Source of the DNA: an uncultured Bacteroidales bacterium | GTDB lineage: Bacteria; Bacteroidota; Bacteroidia; Bacteroidales; WCHB1-69 | NCBI GenBank assembly: GCA_900316305.1 | Contig: ONCM01000027.1 | Span: forward strand, 1 to 51,074 | Length of the DNA: 51,074 bases | Direction of reading: 5' to 3' | Position numbers and translations under genes: made by a program | Shown here: positions 24,499 to 33,330 of the stretch, one piece after another | How the letters are laid out: each line of letters begins with the position of its first letter | How positions within the stretch are numbered: position 1 is the first letter of the stretch | Notes under the pieces: model-generated | Seen by the model: only the letters and a program-made list of their open reading frames with translations | Database searches by the model: none | What the model was told of the DNA's origin: nothing

Positions 24499-24575
24499 TG
24501 GTGGTCCCACTAGGGCTCGAACCTAGGACCCTCTGATTATGAGTCAGATGCTCTAACCAACTGAGCTATGGGACC
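24499..24575 (-). tRNA. tRNA with CAT anticodon (Met or Ile2)
   Basis: A full cloverleaf on the minus strand: acceptor GGTCCCA paired with TGGGACC, D-arm AGCTCAGTTGGTTAGAGC, anticodon stem TCTGA/TCAGA with loop CTCATAA, T-arm CCTAGG-TTCGAGC-CCTAG, discriminator A and an encoded CCA. Anticodon CAT could be elongator Met or the lysidine-modified Ile2; the sequence alone does not decide. It is not the initiator type, since the first pair is G-C. Confidence 0.93.
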
Positions 24576-24580
24576 CGGCG

Positions 24581-24608
24581 GTGGAAACGTTTCATGAAAC
24601 GTCTCTAC
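24581..24608. repeat. 28-bp palindromic repeat, copy 4
   Basis: GTGGAAACG-TTTCATGAAA-CGTCTCTAC, an intact right arm, a partly changed left arm and a palindromic centre. It lies five bases upstream of the tRNA 5' end. Confidence 0.75.
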
Positions 24609-24627
24609 AGTGCCAAAATTCAGGCGG

Positions 24628-24635
24628 CAAAGATA
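24628..24635 (-). promoter_or_regulatory. -7 promoter box of tRNA gene
   Basis: TATCTTTG on the minus strand, about 53 bases upstream of the tRNA. The palindromic repeat lies between promoter and tRNA. Confidence 0.55.
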
Positions 24636-24658
24636 CAATTTTTTTCGATACATTCATA

Positions 24659-24732
24659 TATTGACTATTGACCATAGACAATTGACTGTTGACACTTGAA
24701 CTGCTAACTGCTAACTACTAACTGCTAACTGC
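24659..24732. repeat. Two simple-repeat classes before ygiQ
   Basis: A TTGAC(T/C)ATTGACC class block (24659-24694) is followed directly by a CTAACTG/CTAACTA block (24699-24732). Confidence 0.75.
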
Positions 24733-24740
24733 AAAAATTG

Positions 24741-24748
24741 TATCTTTG
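24741..24748 (+). promoter_or_regulatory. -7 promoter box of ygiQ
   Basis: TATCTTTG, 20 bases before the ygiQ start codon. Confidence 0.65.
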
Positions 24749-24768
24749 CACCCTGAAAAACAACGACA

Positions 24769-26559
24769 ATGGCCGACGCCGTACATTTTCTGCCGATTAC
24801 CAAGAAGGAGCTCGACTACCTGGGCTGGGATTATGTGGATGTCATCATCGTGAACGGTGACGCCTACGTAGATCATCCCTCGTTTGGGGCGGCCGTTATT
24901 GGGCGTGTGCTCGAACGCGAGGGACTGCGCGTGGCGATTTTGCCGCAGCCCAACTGGCAGGACGACCTCCGAGATTTCAAGAAGCTCGGCACGCCGCGAC
25001 TTTTTTTCGGGGTCACCTCCGGCAATATGGACTCCATGGTGAACCACTACACGGCCAACAAGCGGCTCCGCAGCGACGATGCTTACACGGCAGGCGGCAA
25101 GGCGGGCTTCCGTCCCGACTATGCCACCACGGTTTATTCCCGCATCCTCCGCCAGCTTTTCCCCGACACGCCCATCGTGCTTGGTGGCGTGGAAGCCTCC
25201 ATGCGGCGCCTCTCCCATTACGACTACTGGAGCGACACCCTCAAACCCTCCATACTTATTGACAGTCAAGCGGATGTGCTAGTCTATGGCATGGGTGAAC
25301 GCCCCATTGTGCAGCTGGCACGGTTGATGCAAAAACCCGATTGGCGCAAGCATCTTCACGAATGTTCGCAAATTGCTTATCTGGACGATCACATCGACCA
25401 ATATCAGTCGGAAAATCCGATTCTTTTGCAGGATTATGCCGAAGAATTGAAGGACAAACGCAAATATGGCGAGAATTTCGTGTTGATGGAGAAGGAGTCC
25501 AACAAGCGGGTGCAACGCACACTGATACAGCCTTATACGGACAAATATGTGGTAGTACGTCCGCCGTTCCCTGTGGCAACGGAAGAGGAAATGGACAGTT
25601 TTGCGCTTTTCGACCGGATGAAGAACGCTCCGCACCCCAAATACCTGAAACGCGGCGACATCCCCGCTTTCGAGATGATCAAGAACTCCATTACTATCCA
25701 TCGCGGATGCTTTGGCGGTTGCAGTTTCTGCGCCATCGCCGCACATCAGGGCAAGGCCATCGCCTCCCGCTCGGAAGCGTCCATCATGCGAGAAGTAGAA
25801 GATTTAGTGCAACGTCCTTATTTTAAGGGACATATCAGCGACTTGGGCGGTCCCTCGGCCAATATGTACCGGATGCATGGGAAAGATCTGTCGCAGTGCG
25901 AGAAGTGTCCCCGACCTTCCTGTCTGGTACCGAAAATGTGTCCGAACCTGCATCCCGACCACCACGAAATTACCGCGCTTTATCAGAAAGTGATGAACAC
26001 GAACGGCGTGAAACACATCACTATCGGTAGCGGCATCCGTTACGATATGTTGCTGACAGATAATGAGAAAGAGCGTGCTAAGCTCGGCTTGGGTGAATAT
26101 CTGAGGCAGGTGGTGCGCCATCACGTCTCGGGTCGCCTGAAGGTGGCCCCGGAGCATACGGATCCCGAGGTGCTCAAGCTCATGCGCAAACCCTCCTTCG
26201 ACCATTTTCTCGACTTTTTGAAGGATTTCAACGCTGAAAATCGTAGTTGCGGCAAAAACCAGCAGCTGATCCCCTACTTCATCGCTTCGCATCCGGGCTG
26301 CACCATCGAAAAGATGAGCAAATTGTGCGACATCACCCACAAGTACCATCTAATGACCGACCAGGTGCAGGACTTCACCCCCACACCGATGACCTACGCC
26401 ACAGCCATGTATTACCTTGGTTATGACCCTTATACGGGCAAGAAAGTCTATATTCCCAAAAGCAAGCAGGAACGCCAGGACCAGCACCTCTTCTTTTTCG
26501 CCGACAAACCTGAGAACAGAAAGCGTATCAATCAGTTGCGAGGGAAGCGGCAAAAATGA
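24769..26559 (+). CDS. ygiQ: YgiQ-family radical SAM protein
   Basis: 596 residues. The N-terminal domain opens with FLPITKKELDYLGWDYVDVI and GVTSGNMDSMVNHYTANK, typical of the YgiQ (UPF0313) family. The radical SAM cluster motif is in HRGCFGGCSFCAIAAHQGK (CxxxCxxC, near residues 315-322), followed by the family's Cys-rich segment CEKCPRPSCLVPKMCPN, which may hold a second metal site. The C-terminus carries DFTPTPMTYATAMYYLGYDPY. The reaction it carries out has not been established to my knowledge. Single-gene transcription unit with its own promoter. Confidence 0.93.
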   Translation: MADAVHFLPITKKELDYLGWDYVDVIIVNGDAYVDHPSFGAAVIGRVLEREGLRVAILPQPNWQDDLRDFKKLGTPRLFFGVTSGNMDSMVNHYTANKRLRSDDAYTAGGKAGFRPDYATTVYSRILRQLFPDTPIVLGGVEASMRRLSHYDYWSDTLKPSILIDSQADVLVYGMGERPIVQLARLMQKPDWRKHLHECSQIAYLDDHIDQYQSENPILLQDYAEELKDKRKYGENFVLMEKESNKRVQRTLIQPYTDKYVVVRPPFPVATEEEMDSFALFDRMKNAPHPKYLKRGDIPAFEMIKNSITIHRGCFGGCSFCAIAAHQGKAIASRSEASIMREVEDLVQRPYFKGHISDLGGPSANMYRMHGKDLSQCEKCPRPSCLVPKMCPNLHPDHHEITALYQKVMNTNGVKHITIGSGIRYDMLLTDNEKERAKLGLGEYLRQVVRHHVSGRLKVAPEHTDPEVLKLMRKPSFDHFLDFLKDFNAENRSCGKNQQLIPYFIASHPGCTIEKMSKLCDITHKYHLMTDQVQDFTPTPMTYATAMYYLGYDPYTGKKVYIPKSKQERQDQHLFFFADKPENRKRINQLRGKRQK

Positions 26560-26603
26560 CAATATTTCTCCCTATATATATTGTCAAATTCGAATAATTT
26601 TTG

Positions 26604-26611
26604 TACTTTTG
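26604..26611 (+). promoter_or_regulatory. -7 promoter box of iorA
   Basis: TACTTTTG, about 60 bases before the iorA start codon, in a strongly AT-rich stretch. Confidence 0.55.
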
Positions 26612-26670
26612 CGGATTCGTGTAAAGGGAACTTAAATTATTAATATACAATCAATAAAGTACTTTAGATT

Positions 26671-28278
26671 ATGTCAAAAGCATTGTTTTTAGGCGACGAG
26701 GCGGTGGCACAAGCCGCTTTGGATGCCGGATTATCCGGAGTGTATGCCTATCCAGGCACTCCGTCAACAGAAATCACCGAATTTATTCAGAACTCCAAGC
26801 AGGGCAAGGCTGGTGAGGTGCACAGCATCTGGGCTGGCAACGAGAAGACCGCCATGGAGTCCGCCATCGGCATGTCCTACGCTGGCAAGCGCGCGATGGT
26901 CTGCATGAAGCACGTGGGTTTGAACGTGGCTGCTGACCCGTTCATGAACTCTTCCATCACCGGCGCCAACGGCGGTCTGGTGGTCGTGGTCGCCGATGAC
27001 CCCTCCATGCACTCCTCTCAGGACGAGCAGGACTCCCGTTACTACGCGAAGTTCGCCCTCATTCCGTGCTTTGAGCCCTCTAACCAACAAGAGGCTTACG
27101 ACATCACTTACTATGCGTTCGAGATGTCCGAGAAGTTCCGCACTCCCGTGCTGATCCGTCTGACCACGCGTCTCTCCCACTCCCGTTCCGGCGTGGAGCG
27201 CAAGGCTGAGCGCCCGCAGAATCCCCTTAACGTGGAGAAGGATCCGAAGCAATTCATCCTGCTGCCCGCCAACGCCCGCCGTCACTATCGCAAATTGTTG
27301 GACAAACAACCCGAATTTGAGAACGACTCTCTCAATTCTCCGTTCAACCAATACATCGATGGTGCCGACAAGAGCATGGGTATCATCGCTTCCGGTATCG
27401 CCTTCAACTACCTGATGGAGAACTTCGAGGGCGGCAAATGTCCATACCCCGTGCTGAAGATCTCCCAATATCCGCTGCCCACCAAGCTCATCGCCAAGAT
27501 GGTTGACGAATGCGGCAAGGTGCTCATCGCAGAAGAGGGTTATCCCTTCATCGAAGAGCAAGTCCGTGGCGTGCTGAACCGCACTGGCAATATCATGGGT
27601 CGTCTGAGCGGCGAGCTGCCTCGCGACGGCGAACTCAACCCGAACCTCGTGGCCAAGGCCCTCGGTCTGCCCGACACTTACGGTGCTCCGGTTCCCGAAC
27701 TGGTCGTTCCGCGTCCGCCCGCATTGTGCGTGGGCTGCCCGCATATCGACTCCTACACTGCCCTCAACAAGGCGATGGAGAAATACGGCAAGGGCAAAGT
27801 TTTCTCAGATATCGGTTGCTACACTCTCGGCGCACTTCCGCCTTACAACGCCATCTACACCACCGTTGATATGGGCGCTTCCATCACGATGGCCAAGGGT
27901 GCTGCGGATGCCGGCATGAGCCCCTGCGTGGCTGTCATCGGTGACTCCACCTTCACCCACAGCGGTATGACCTCCCTGTTGGATGCCATCTACGAGAACA
28001 CCCCGATCACGGTGCTCATCCTTGACAACAGCACCACGGGTATGACCGGCGGTCAGGATTCCCACGCCCTCGGCGTGCTCGGCGAGATCTGCAAGGGCCT
28101 CGGCGTTAAGGAAGACCACATCCACCGCATCAACCCGCTGAAGGCACATCTGGACGAGAATGTCGCCATCATCGAGAAAGAGCTTGAATACCAAGGCGTT
28201 TCCGTCATCATCCCGACCCGCGAATGTATCCAGACGCTGAGCCGCAGAATGAAGAAACAACAAGCTGCGAAGAAGTAA
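26671..28278 (+). CDS. iorA: Indolepyruvate ferredoxin oxidoreductase, alpha subunit
   Basis: 535 residues. With IorB it oxidatively decarboxylates aryl-pyruvates from aromatic amino acids to aryl-acetyl-CoA, reducing ferredoxin. The N-terminal pyrimidine-type domain starts LGDEAVAQAALDAGLSGVYAYPGTP. A Cys pair (ALCVGCPHID) precedes the thiamine diphosphate domain, whose binding motif runs from GDSTFTH to LILDNSTTGMTGGQ. The protein stops soon after (RMKKQQAAKK) and lacks the C-terminal 2x[4Fe-4S] ferredoxin domain of archaeal and clostridial IorA. The shorter form is, as I recall, usual in Bacteroidota. Upstream of iorB by 81 bases, with a 28-bp palindrome between. Confidence 0.92.
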   Translation: MSKALFLGDEAVAQAALDAGLSGVYAYPGTPSTEITEFIQNSKQGKAGEVHSIWAGNEKTAMESAIGMSYAGKRAMVCMKHVGLNVAADPFMNSSITGANGGLVVVVADDPSMHSSQDEQDSRYYAKFALIPCFEPSNQQEAYDITYYAFEMSEKFRTPVLIRLTTRLSHSRSGVERKAERPQNPLNVEKDPKQFILLPANARRHYRKLLDKQPEFENDSLNSPFNQYIDGADKSMGIIASGIAFNYLMENFEGGKCPYPVLKISQYPLPTKLIAKMVDECGKVLIAEEGYPFIEEQVRGVLNRTGNIMGRLSGELPRDGELNPNLVAKALGLPDTYGAPVPELVVPRPPALCVGCPHIDSYTALNKAMEKYGKGKVFSDIGCYTLGALPPYNAIYTTVDMGASITMAKGAADAGMSPCVAVIGDSTFTHSGMTSLLDAIYENTPITVLILDNSTTGMTGGQDSHALGVLGEICKGLGVKEDHIHRINPLKAHLDENVAIIEKELEYQGVSVIIPTRECIQTLSRRMKKQQAAKK

Positions 28279-28298
28279 TTTAACGTAAAACGACCGTT

Positions 28299-28326
28299 GT
28301 AGAGACGCAAAATTTTGCGTCTCTAC
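28299..28326. repeat. 28-bp palindromic repeat, copy 5, between iorA and iorB
   Basis: GTAGAGACG-CAAAATTTTG-CGTCTCTAC, fully self-complementary across all 28 bases. Being inside an operon, it would form a strong hairpin in the message. Confidence 0.9.
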
Positions 28327-28359
28327 AGGGGGAATAACAAATAAAAAACGAACAAAAAA

Positions 28360-28938
28360 ATGAAAATCGACATAATTTTAGCAGGTGTAGGCGGCCAGGG
28401 TATCCTCTCCATCGCCACCATCGTAGGTGCGGCCGCTATTAAAAGAGGAATGTACATGAAACAGGCTGAAGTGCACGGCATGAGCCAGCGCGGCGGCGAT
28501 GTGCAGTCCCATTTCCGTCTCTCCGATCAACCCATCGCTTCCGACCTGATCCCGCTCGGCAAGGCCGACATGATCATCTCCGTGGAGCCCATGGAGTCAC
28601 TGCGCTATCTGCCGTGGCTGAAGAAGGACGGCTGGTTGATCACCAACGACCAACCCTTCGTGAACATCCCGAACTACCCCGATTTCGACGCCTTGAAGGC
28701 CGAGCTGGCCAAGGTGCAGAACTGCGTGGCTATCAACGCCGACCAGATTGCCAAGGACCTGGGTTCCGCCCGCTCCTCCAACATGGTGATCCTCGGTGCT
28801 GCTTCCCCGTACTTGCAGCTGCCTTACGAGGAAATCGAGAACGCTGTCCGCGAGAACTTCGCCCGCAAGGGTGAGGATATCGTGAACGTGAACCTCGCTT
28901 GCATGAAGGCCGGTCGCGAACTCGCCGAAAAGAAATAG
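28360..28938 (+). CDS. iorB: Indolepyruvate oxidoreductase, beta subunit
   Basis: 192 residues, the normal size of the gamma-type subunit of 2-oxoacid:ferredoxin oxidoreductases. Signature segments: DIILAGVGGQGILSIATIVG at the start, QAEVHGMSQRGGDVQSHFR, and GKADMIISVEPMESLRYL. Works with IorA, encoded just upstream. The mreC gene begins 15 bases after its stop, suggesting that the fermentative ior genes and the cell-shape genes share a transcript. Confidence 0.93.
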   Translation: MKIDIILAGVGGQGILSIATIVGAAAIKRGMYMKQAEVHGMSQRGGDVQSHFRLSDQPIASDLIPLGKADMIISVEPMESLRYLPWLKKDGWLITNDQPFVNIPNYPDFDALKAELAKVQNCVAINADQIAKDLGSARSSNMVILGAASPYLQLPYEEIENAVRENFARKGEDIVNVNLACMKAGRELAEKK

Positions 28939-28953
28939 TTTACTCCCTGCCTG

Positions 28954-29802
28954 ATGAATAATCTCATAGAATTTTTCAAGAAGGCATTTCATATCATCGT
29001 ACTCGCCGTTCTTCTGATTCTGAGTATCGTGATGCTGGGCACATCGTTGTCGTTCAACGAGCATAGCCTTGCACGTGGCGTGCAGAGCATCGTGGGACCG
29101 ATTCAGAAGAGCGGCGCGGGTATGATACACCGTTTCCGTTTGGGACCGGAGAACGAGGAACTCGTCAAACAGAACATTGAGCTGATGCGCGAGCGGGAGA
29201 ACATGTACATCGAGAAAGATGACACCACGCTGACCGAGATGAGCCAGCCTGACTCCCTTCATCGCGAACGTATCCGCATGTACGACTATACGTACGCGCA
29301 TGTGATTTTCCGGACGGTGGATCGTGCCTTTAACTACATGATCGTGGATAAAGGGGCCAAGGACGGCATCTGTCGTGATATGGCGGTGCTTTCTCCCTCC
29401 GGCGTGGCGGGTGTGGTGACGGATGTCTCCTCCAACTTCGCCACAGTGCGCCCGATCTTGCACCCCGAGTCCCGTATCAGTGCAGTGGTGACCCCCGCTA
29501 ACCAGAACGGTACGGTCATCTGGGAGGGCGACGACCCGCGTGTGGCCTACCTCGAAGCCATCCCACAACACTCCGAAATCAATATCGGGGACTCCGTTTT
29601 CACGAACGGCTATTCCAACATCTTCCCGAAAGGACTCCTCATCGGAACCGTAAAGGAGGTCCAAGTTGGTAATAACGCCAGTTTCCTGACTATCAAGGTG
29701 AAACTGGCTACGAAATATACAGATATCTACACCGTCTATCTGGTTGAGAATCTGTTCAAATCTGAATTAGACACCCTGAAAGCAAACTTCAAAGATGAAT
29801 AA
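28954..29802 (+). CDS. mreC: Rod shape-determining protein MreC
   Basis: 282 residues. A short cytoplasmic N-terminus, one membrane helix (about 12-32, IIVLAVLLILSIVMLG), a periplasmic coiled coil (about 65-90, ENEELVKQNIELMRERENM), then the two beta-barrel domains typical of MreC (KGAKDGICRDMAVLSPSGVAGVV, ISAVVTPANQNGTVIWEGDD, GLLIGTVKEV). It scaffolds the elongasome in the periplasm together with MreD, PBP2 and RodA. mreB and mrdAB are not in this window. It overlaps mreD by eight bases. Confidence 0.93.
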   Translation: MNNLIEFFKKAFHIIVLAVLLILSIVMLGTSLSFNEHSLARGVQSIVGPIQKSGAGMIHRFRLGPENEELVKQNIELMRERENMYIEKDDTTLTEMSQPDSLHRERIRMYDYTYAHVIFRTVDRAFNYMIVDKGAKDGICRDMAVLSPSGVAGVVTDVSSNFATVRPILHPESRISAVVTPANQNGTVIWEGDDPRVAYLEAIPQHSEINIGDSVFTNGYSNIFPKGLLIGTVKEVQVGNNASFLTIKVKLATKYTDIYTVYLVENLFKSELDTLKANFKDE

Positions 29803-30316
29803 CATTATATCCAACCTCCTAAGATTTATCATCCTTCTGATTGTGCAAGTTGCTATATGTCAGCATATTTGCCTGTTTGGATATATGTCGCCGGCGCTTT
29901 TCTTGCTGGCTCTTTTTCTCCTGCCGTTGGAGCTGCCGCTCTCCCTGCAATATCTCATCGGATTTGCCACGGGGTTCGTGGTGGACTCCTTCGCCCACAC
30001 CCTCGGCGTTTCCACATTCTCCTGCACCCTGATGATGTTCTTCCGTCCCTATATCGCTCATCTTCTGAATGGTAGCAATAACAAGTTCGAGAACATCGAC
30101 CGTCCGGTTCCTGGAGTGAAAGACTTCCGTTGGATATTTCTCTACACCCTCATCCTCACGTCCATTTATCAGATTTCCGCAGTGATGCTGGGTACCATGA
30201 CCTTCCGCAATTTTGGACATACGCTGCTCGTCATTCTCGGAAATATCTTCTTTACGGTATTTGTCATACTTTGTGTGGAATATATTTTCTATCCCCGTCT
30301 GAAGAATGAAATTTAA
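29795..30316 (+). CDS. mreD: Rod shape-determining protein MreD
   Basis: 173 residues, very hydrophobic, with about five membrane helices (FIILLIVQVAICQHI; FLLALFLLPLELPLSLQYLIGFATGFVVDSFAH; later helices 108-128 and 140-165). This matches the usual size and order in Bacteroidota MreD. It is the inner-membrane partner of MreC. Its start overlaps mreC by eight bases and its end overlaps the tamL-like gene by 11, which means translational coupling on both sides. Confidence 0.88.
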   Translation: MNNIISNLLRFIILLIVQVAICQHICLFGYMSPALFLLALFLLPLELPLSLQYLIGFATGFVVDSFAHTLGVSTFSCTLMMFFRPYIAHLLNGSNNKFENIDRPVPGVKDFRWIFLYTLILTSIYQISAVMLGTMTFRNFGHTLLVILGNIFFTVFVILCVEYIFYPRLKNEI

Positions 30317-32696
30317 CATTAGGACTTTTATTTTTCTGATATTCAGTAGTATAGCATTATGCTCCTGTAGCTCCGTCAAGCATCTGCCAGAAGGGGAGGT
30401 GATGCTGGTGCGCAACAATGTGGAGGTAAAAGATCAGAAAAGTCCTGATTTTGACAATCTTAGATCCTACGTCCGACCGGTCACCAACAAGAAATTCATG
30501 GACTTGTTCCGTATCAAGACGGTTTTTTACGACTGGGGACGGCCGACTTACGATAAAAATGGGAATACCAAAGACAGCAAGTTTCGCCGTTTTCTTCGTG
30601 AAAAAATGGGTGAACCGCCTGCTCTGTTCGATTCCGTTGAGGTCGCTAATTCGGTGGACCAGTTGAAGATTGTGATGAAGCAGCTCGGCTATTTCGATGC
30701 TGAAATCGACTACAAAGTCACCTATTTGGGAAAAAAGCAGAACAAAGCCAAGGTGGACTATTTTGTGGAAGCCCATCTGCCTTATACCATCAGCCATATC
30801 GAATACGACATCCCTATTTCGGAATACAAGCGTATCATAGTGATCAATCAGAAGGGGTCACTGCTGTATCCGGGAATGCAGTATAACGAGGATGTCATCA
30901 ATGACGAGTTGACCCGTATCATCAACCTTATACGTGATGAGGGGTACTTTTATGTCGAGAAGTCCATTATCCGTTGCGAGGTTTCCTACGATCCGTTGGA
31001 CAGTTTGGGGAACGACCCGAGGTCGGTGAGTTTGACTATCATGATGAATATTCCGCAGAACGAGAATGCATCCCGATACCTCTACAAGTACTATTTCAAC
31101 GATATTCATGTGGATCCTGACGCCCGTCCTGTCGCCAAGGGAGGACGTGATGTGGATACCGTTTTTTATCTCTGGAGACCTACTAGCGACAGCGTAAGAT
31201 ACTACTTTGTGGAGGATTTGGTGGATGGAAAAATCAAGCCCTATTTTTCCTACAAGGTGTTGGCCAATGCCATCTATACCCGAACGGGTAATCCTTATAT
31301 GCAGCTCTCTCGAAACAGCAGTAGCCGTGCCCTTAACAGTCTGGATAATTTCGATTATATCAGCATCACCTACAAGGAGAACGAATCCTTGCTGGATACT
31401 GTGAACAAAAGGGGTATGCTGGATGTCTATTACAGCATGATTCGCAAGAAACAGCATAGTGTCGGAGGTCAGGTGGAGTTGCGTAATGACAAATCGGCCC
31501 TCTCCTTTACCTACACCAACCGGAACCTTTTCAAGGGGGCGGAGCATTTGACTATCAACCTGACGGGTGGTTATTTCTACTATTCTCTTAGTAATCTTTT
31601 CAAAGGGGCTCAATATTCCTATCCGGAATTCGGTCTCTCCGCTTCATTGGATTTCCCGAACAGGTTGTTCCTCTTCAATAACCATGGCATTGACAATTCC
31701 GTTTCCAAAAGCACTTCGTTGAACTTTGGTGTCAACTATTCAGGTCTCTATCAACGGTTGATGTATAACACGTCGCTTGTTTACCGTTGGGATCCCTCGT
31801 ACAATGTTTCTCACGTTTTTATTCCGGTAGAAGTAAGTACGATCAATAACAGCAATAAAAGTCTTTACACGCTGTTGAATTACCTCAGTTATCCTGAATC
31901 CTACCAGAAGAAGTTTGGTAAATTTTTCCTGCTTTCTTCAAAATATTCGTTCAGCTATTTGGTGCCCAAGTTTTTGGATTCCCGTAAGCATAATATGCAT
32001 CTGATGGTGAATCTCGAATCGACTGGATTGCTGATTAAAGGACTGAATAAGCTTTTTTCTCCGAATAAGCGTTGGATAATCAGCCAAAACGGTCTTGACA
32101 AAGAGGGGTATGACTACACTACATTCGAGAAAGTGGAGGTGTTGTGGAATTATACCTATACGATCAACAATAACAATTCGGTGGCTATGAGGGCCGATGT
32201 GGGCGCGATGATTCCAGTGGACAAGGAGTCGGAGATTCCATACGACAGAGGATTTTATATGGGTACGAGCAACAGCATGCGCGGTTGGGGATACCGTGGT
32301 TTGGGCCCTGGAAGCTACAAGCATGAAAATGATACGCTATATACTGGCGATATCAAATTGGAATTGAATGTCGAATATCGCGGAACCCTCTACCGGTCGT
32401 TCAAATATGCCTTTTTCGTGGATGCCGGTAATATCTGGTTGTCAAAGAAGAACAAAGACATGCCTGGGGCAGACTTCTCGTTCAGCCGTTTTTATGAAGA
32501 AATTGCCGTGGATGTTGGTGTGGGTCTCCGTTTGGACTTCAACTTCTTTGTCATCCGCCTCGACTATGCTGTCCCCATTTACGATCCCACGCGTACTGAC
32601 GAGCAGGGCCGGGTGATTAACATCAATTGGTTGCGTTCCCCCCATCGCTGGCGGTTCGGCAACGGATTCAAACTCGCCATCGGCTACGCGTTCTAG
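30306..32696 (+). CDS. Lipidated BamA/TamA-family outer membrane protein (TamL-like)
   Basis: 796 residues. A lipoprotein signal peptide (FLIFSSIALCSC, Cys near residue 20) is unusual for Omp85 proteins in general but diagnostic of the Bacteroidota TamL group. POTRA-like repeats fill residues ~30-350 (segments VANSVDQLKIVMKQLGYFDAEIDY, LTRIINLIRDEGYFYVEK, YTRTGNPYMQLS). A 16-strand-type barrel follows, with the late conserved region GTSNSMRGWGYRGLGPGSY and a final strand ending IGYAF. TamL is thought to work with an inner-membrane TamB; no tamB lies nearby. Here it is tied to mreCD by overlap, so its supply may follow cell elongation. Confidence 0.88.
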   Translation: MKFNIRTFIFLIFSSIALCSCSSVKHLPEGEVMLVRNNVEVKDQKSPDFDNLRSYVRPVTNKKFMDLFRIKTVFYDWGRPTYDKNGNTKDSKFRRFLREKMGEPPALFDSVEVANSVDQLKIVMKQLGYFDAEIDYKVTYLGKKQNKAKVDYFVEAHLPYTISHIEYDIPISEYKRIIVINQKGSLLYPGMQYNEDVINDELTRIINLIRDEGYFYVEKSIIRCEVSYDPLDSLGNDPRSVSLTIMMNIPQNENASRYLYKYYFNDIHVDPDARPVAKGGRDVDTVFYLWRPTSDSVRYYFVEDLVDGKIKPYFSYKVLANAIYTRTGNPYMQLSRNSSSRALNSLDNFDYISITYKENESLLDTVNKRGMLDVYYSMIRKKQHSVGGQVELRNDKSALSFTYTNRNLFKGAEHLTINLTGGYFYYSLSNLFKGAQYSYPEFGLSASLDFPNRLFLFNNHGIDNSVSKSTSLNFGVNYSGLYQRLMYNTSLVYRWDPSYNVSHVFIPVEVSTINNSNKSLYTLLNYLSYPESYQKKFGKFFLLSSKYSFSYLVPKFLDSRKHNMHLMVNLESTGLLIKGLNKLFSPNKRWIISQNGLDKEGYDYTTFEKVEVLWNYTYTINNNNSVAMRADVGAMIPVDKESEIPYDRGFYMGTSNSMRGWGYRGLGPGSYKHENDTLYTGDIKLELNVEYRGTLYRSFKYAFFVDAGNIWLSKKNKDMPGADFSFSRFYEEIAVDVGVGLRLDFNFFVIRLDYAVPIYDPTRTDEQGRVININWLRSPHRWRFGNGFKLAIGYAF

Positions 32697-32733
32697 CTGT
32701 CAACGGTCAATGGTCAACAGTCAATGGTCAATG
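32697..32733. repeat. GGTCAATGGTCAACAGTCAATGG simple repeat overlapping maf stop
   Basis: Starts directly at the tamL-like stop codon and runs into the stop codon of the convergent maf gene, whose last residues IDH it encodes. Confidence 0.8.
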
Positions 32734-33311
32734 TCCGACAGCATCTGCCATAGCAGTCGGGTGGGCAGTCCCATGACATTATAGAAGGAACCGTGAATTT
32801 CACGAATGCCGACGCGTCCAATCCATTCCTGTACTCCGTATGAGCCGGCCTTGTCGAACGGCTTGTAGGTATCTATATAATATTGTATGATTTCGTCCGA
32901 AAGGTTGTCGAAGAACACTTCGGTGGCGCGGTAGTCAGTGAGGGTCTTGCGTGGGGTGGCCACCGTCAGACCGCTATAGACCGTATGGGAATTTCCCGAC
33001 AACATCTTGAGCATCCGCTCGGCATCTGCCCGGTCTTTGGGCTTCCCGATAATCTGTCCATTGACCACCACGATGGTGTCGCAGGCGATAAAGATGGTCT
33101 GCGGGTCGTATTGTGCCATGTCGATGGGCGACAACTTGAGCTTGGAAAGGTGCATCACAATCTGTTCGGGAGACCACGACGGGTCGTATGTCTCCTCCAC
33201 ATCGGTGGTAAGGACATCGAAATCTATGCCCATGCCTGCGAGCAATTCACGTCGCCGAGGGGATTTCGAGGCGAGATAGATCTGGTATTGTTGTAGGTCG
33301 GTTAATAACAT
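32721..33311 (-). CDS. maf: Maf-family nucleotide pyrophosphatase
   Basis: 196 residues. It carries the family motifs YLASKSPRRRELLAGMGIDF (phosphate-binding), a glutamate-containing segment DVEETYDPSWSPEQIVMHLSKLK, IACDTIVVVNGQIIGKPKD and SGLTVAT, and ends near the usual position. It hydrolyses dTTP/UTP or modified nucleotides to monophosphates as housecleaning; YhdE/YceF-type specificity cannot be told from reading alone. The C-terminal residues IDH-stop come from the TCAATGG simple repeat. Confidence 0.93.
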   Translation of the reverse strand: MLLTDLQQYQIYLASKSPRRRELLAGMGIDFDVLTTDVEETYDPSWSPEQIVMHLSKLKLSPIDMAQYDPQTIFIACDTIVVVNGQIIGKPKDRADAERMLKMLSGNSHTVYSGLTVATPRKTLTDYRATEVFFDNLSDEIIQYYIDTYKPFDKAGSYGVQEWIGRVGIREIHGSFYNVMGLPTRLLWQMLSDIDH

Positions 33312-33330
33312 TGTTCTGGATTAAAACGTA

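Noticed and set aside
26671-28278. iorA as a truncated gene because it lacks the C-terminal ferredoxin domain
   Set aside because: The frame ends cleanly after the thiamine domain, no relic of the ferredoxin part follows, and the short form is, as I recall, normal in Bacteroidota.
28597-29664. 355-codon open frame antisense to iorB and mreC
   Set aside because: It crosses two well-supported genes and their spacer and has no recognisable motif.
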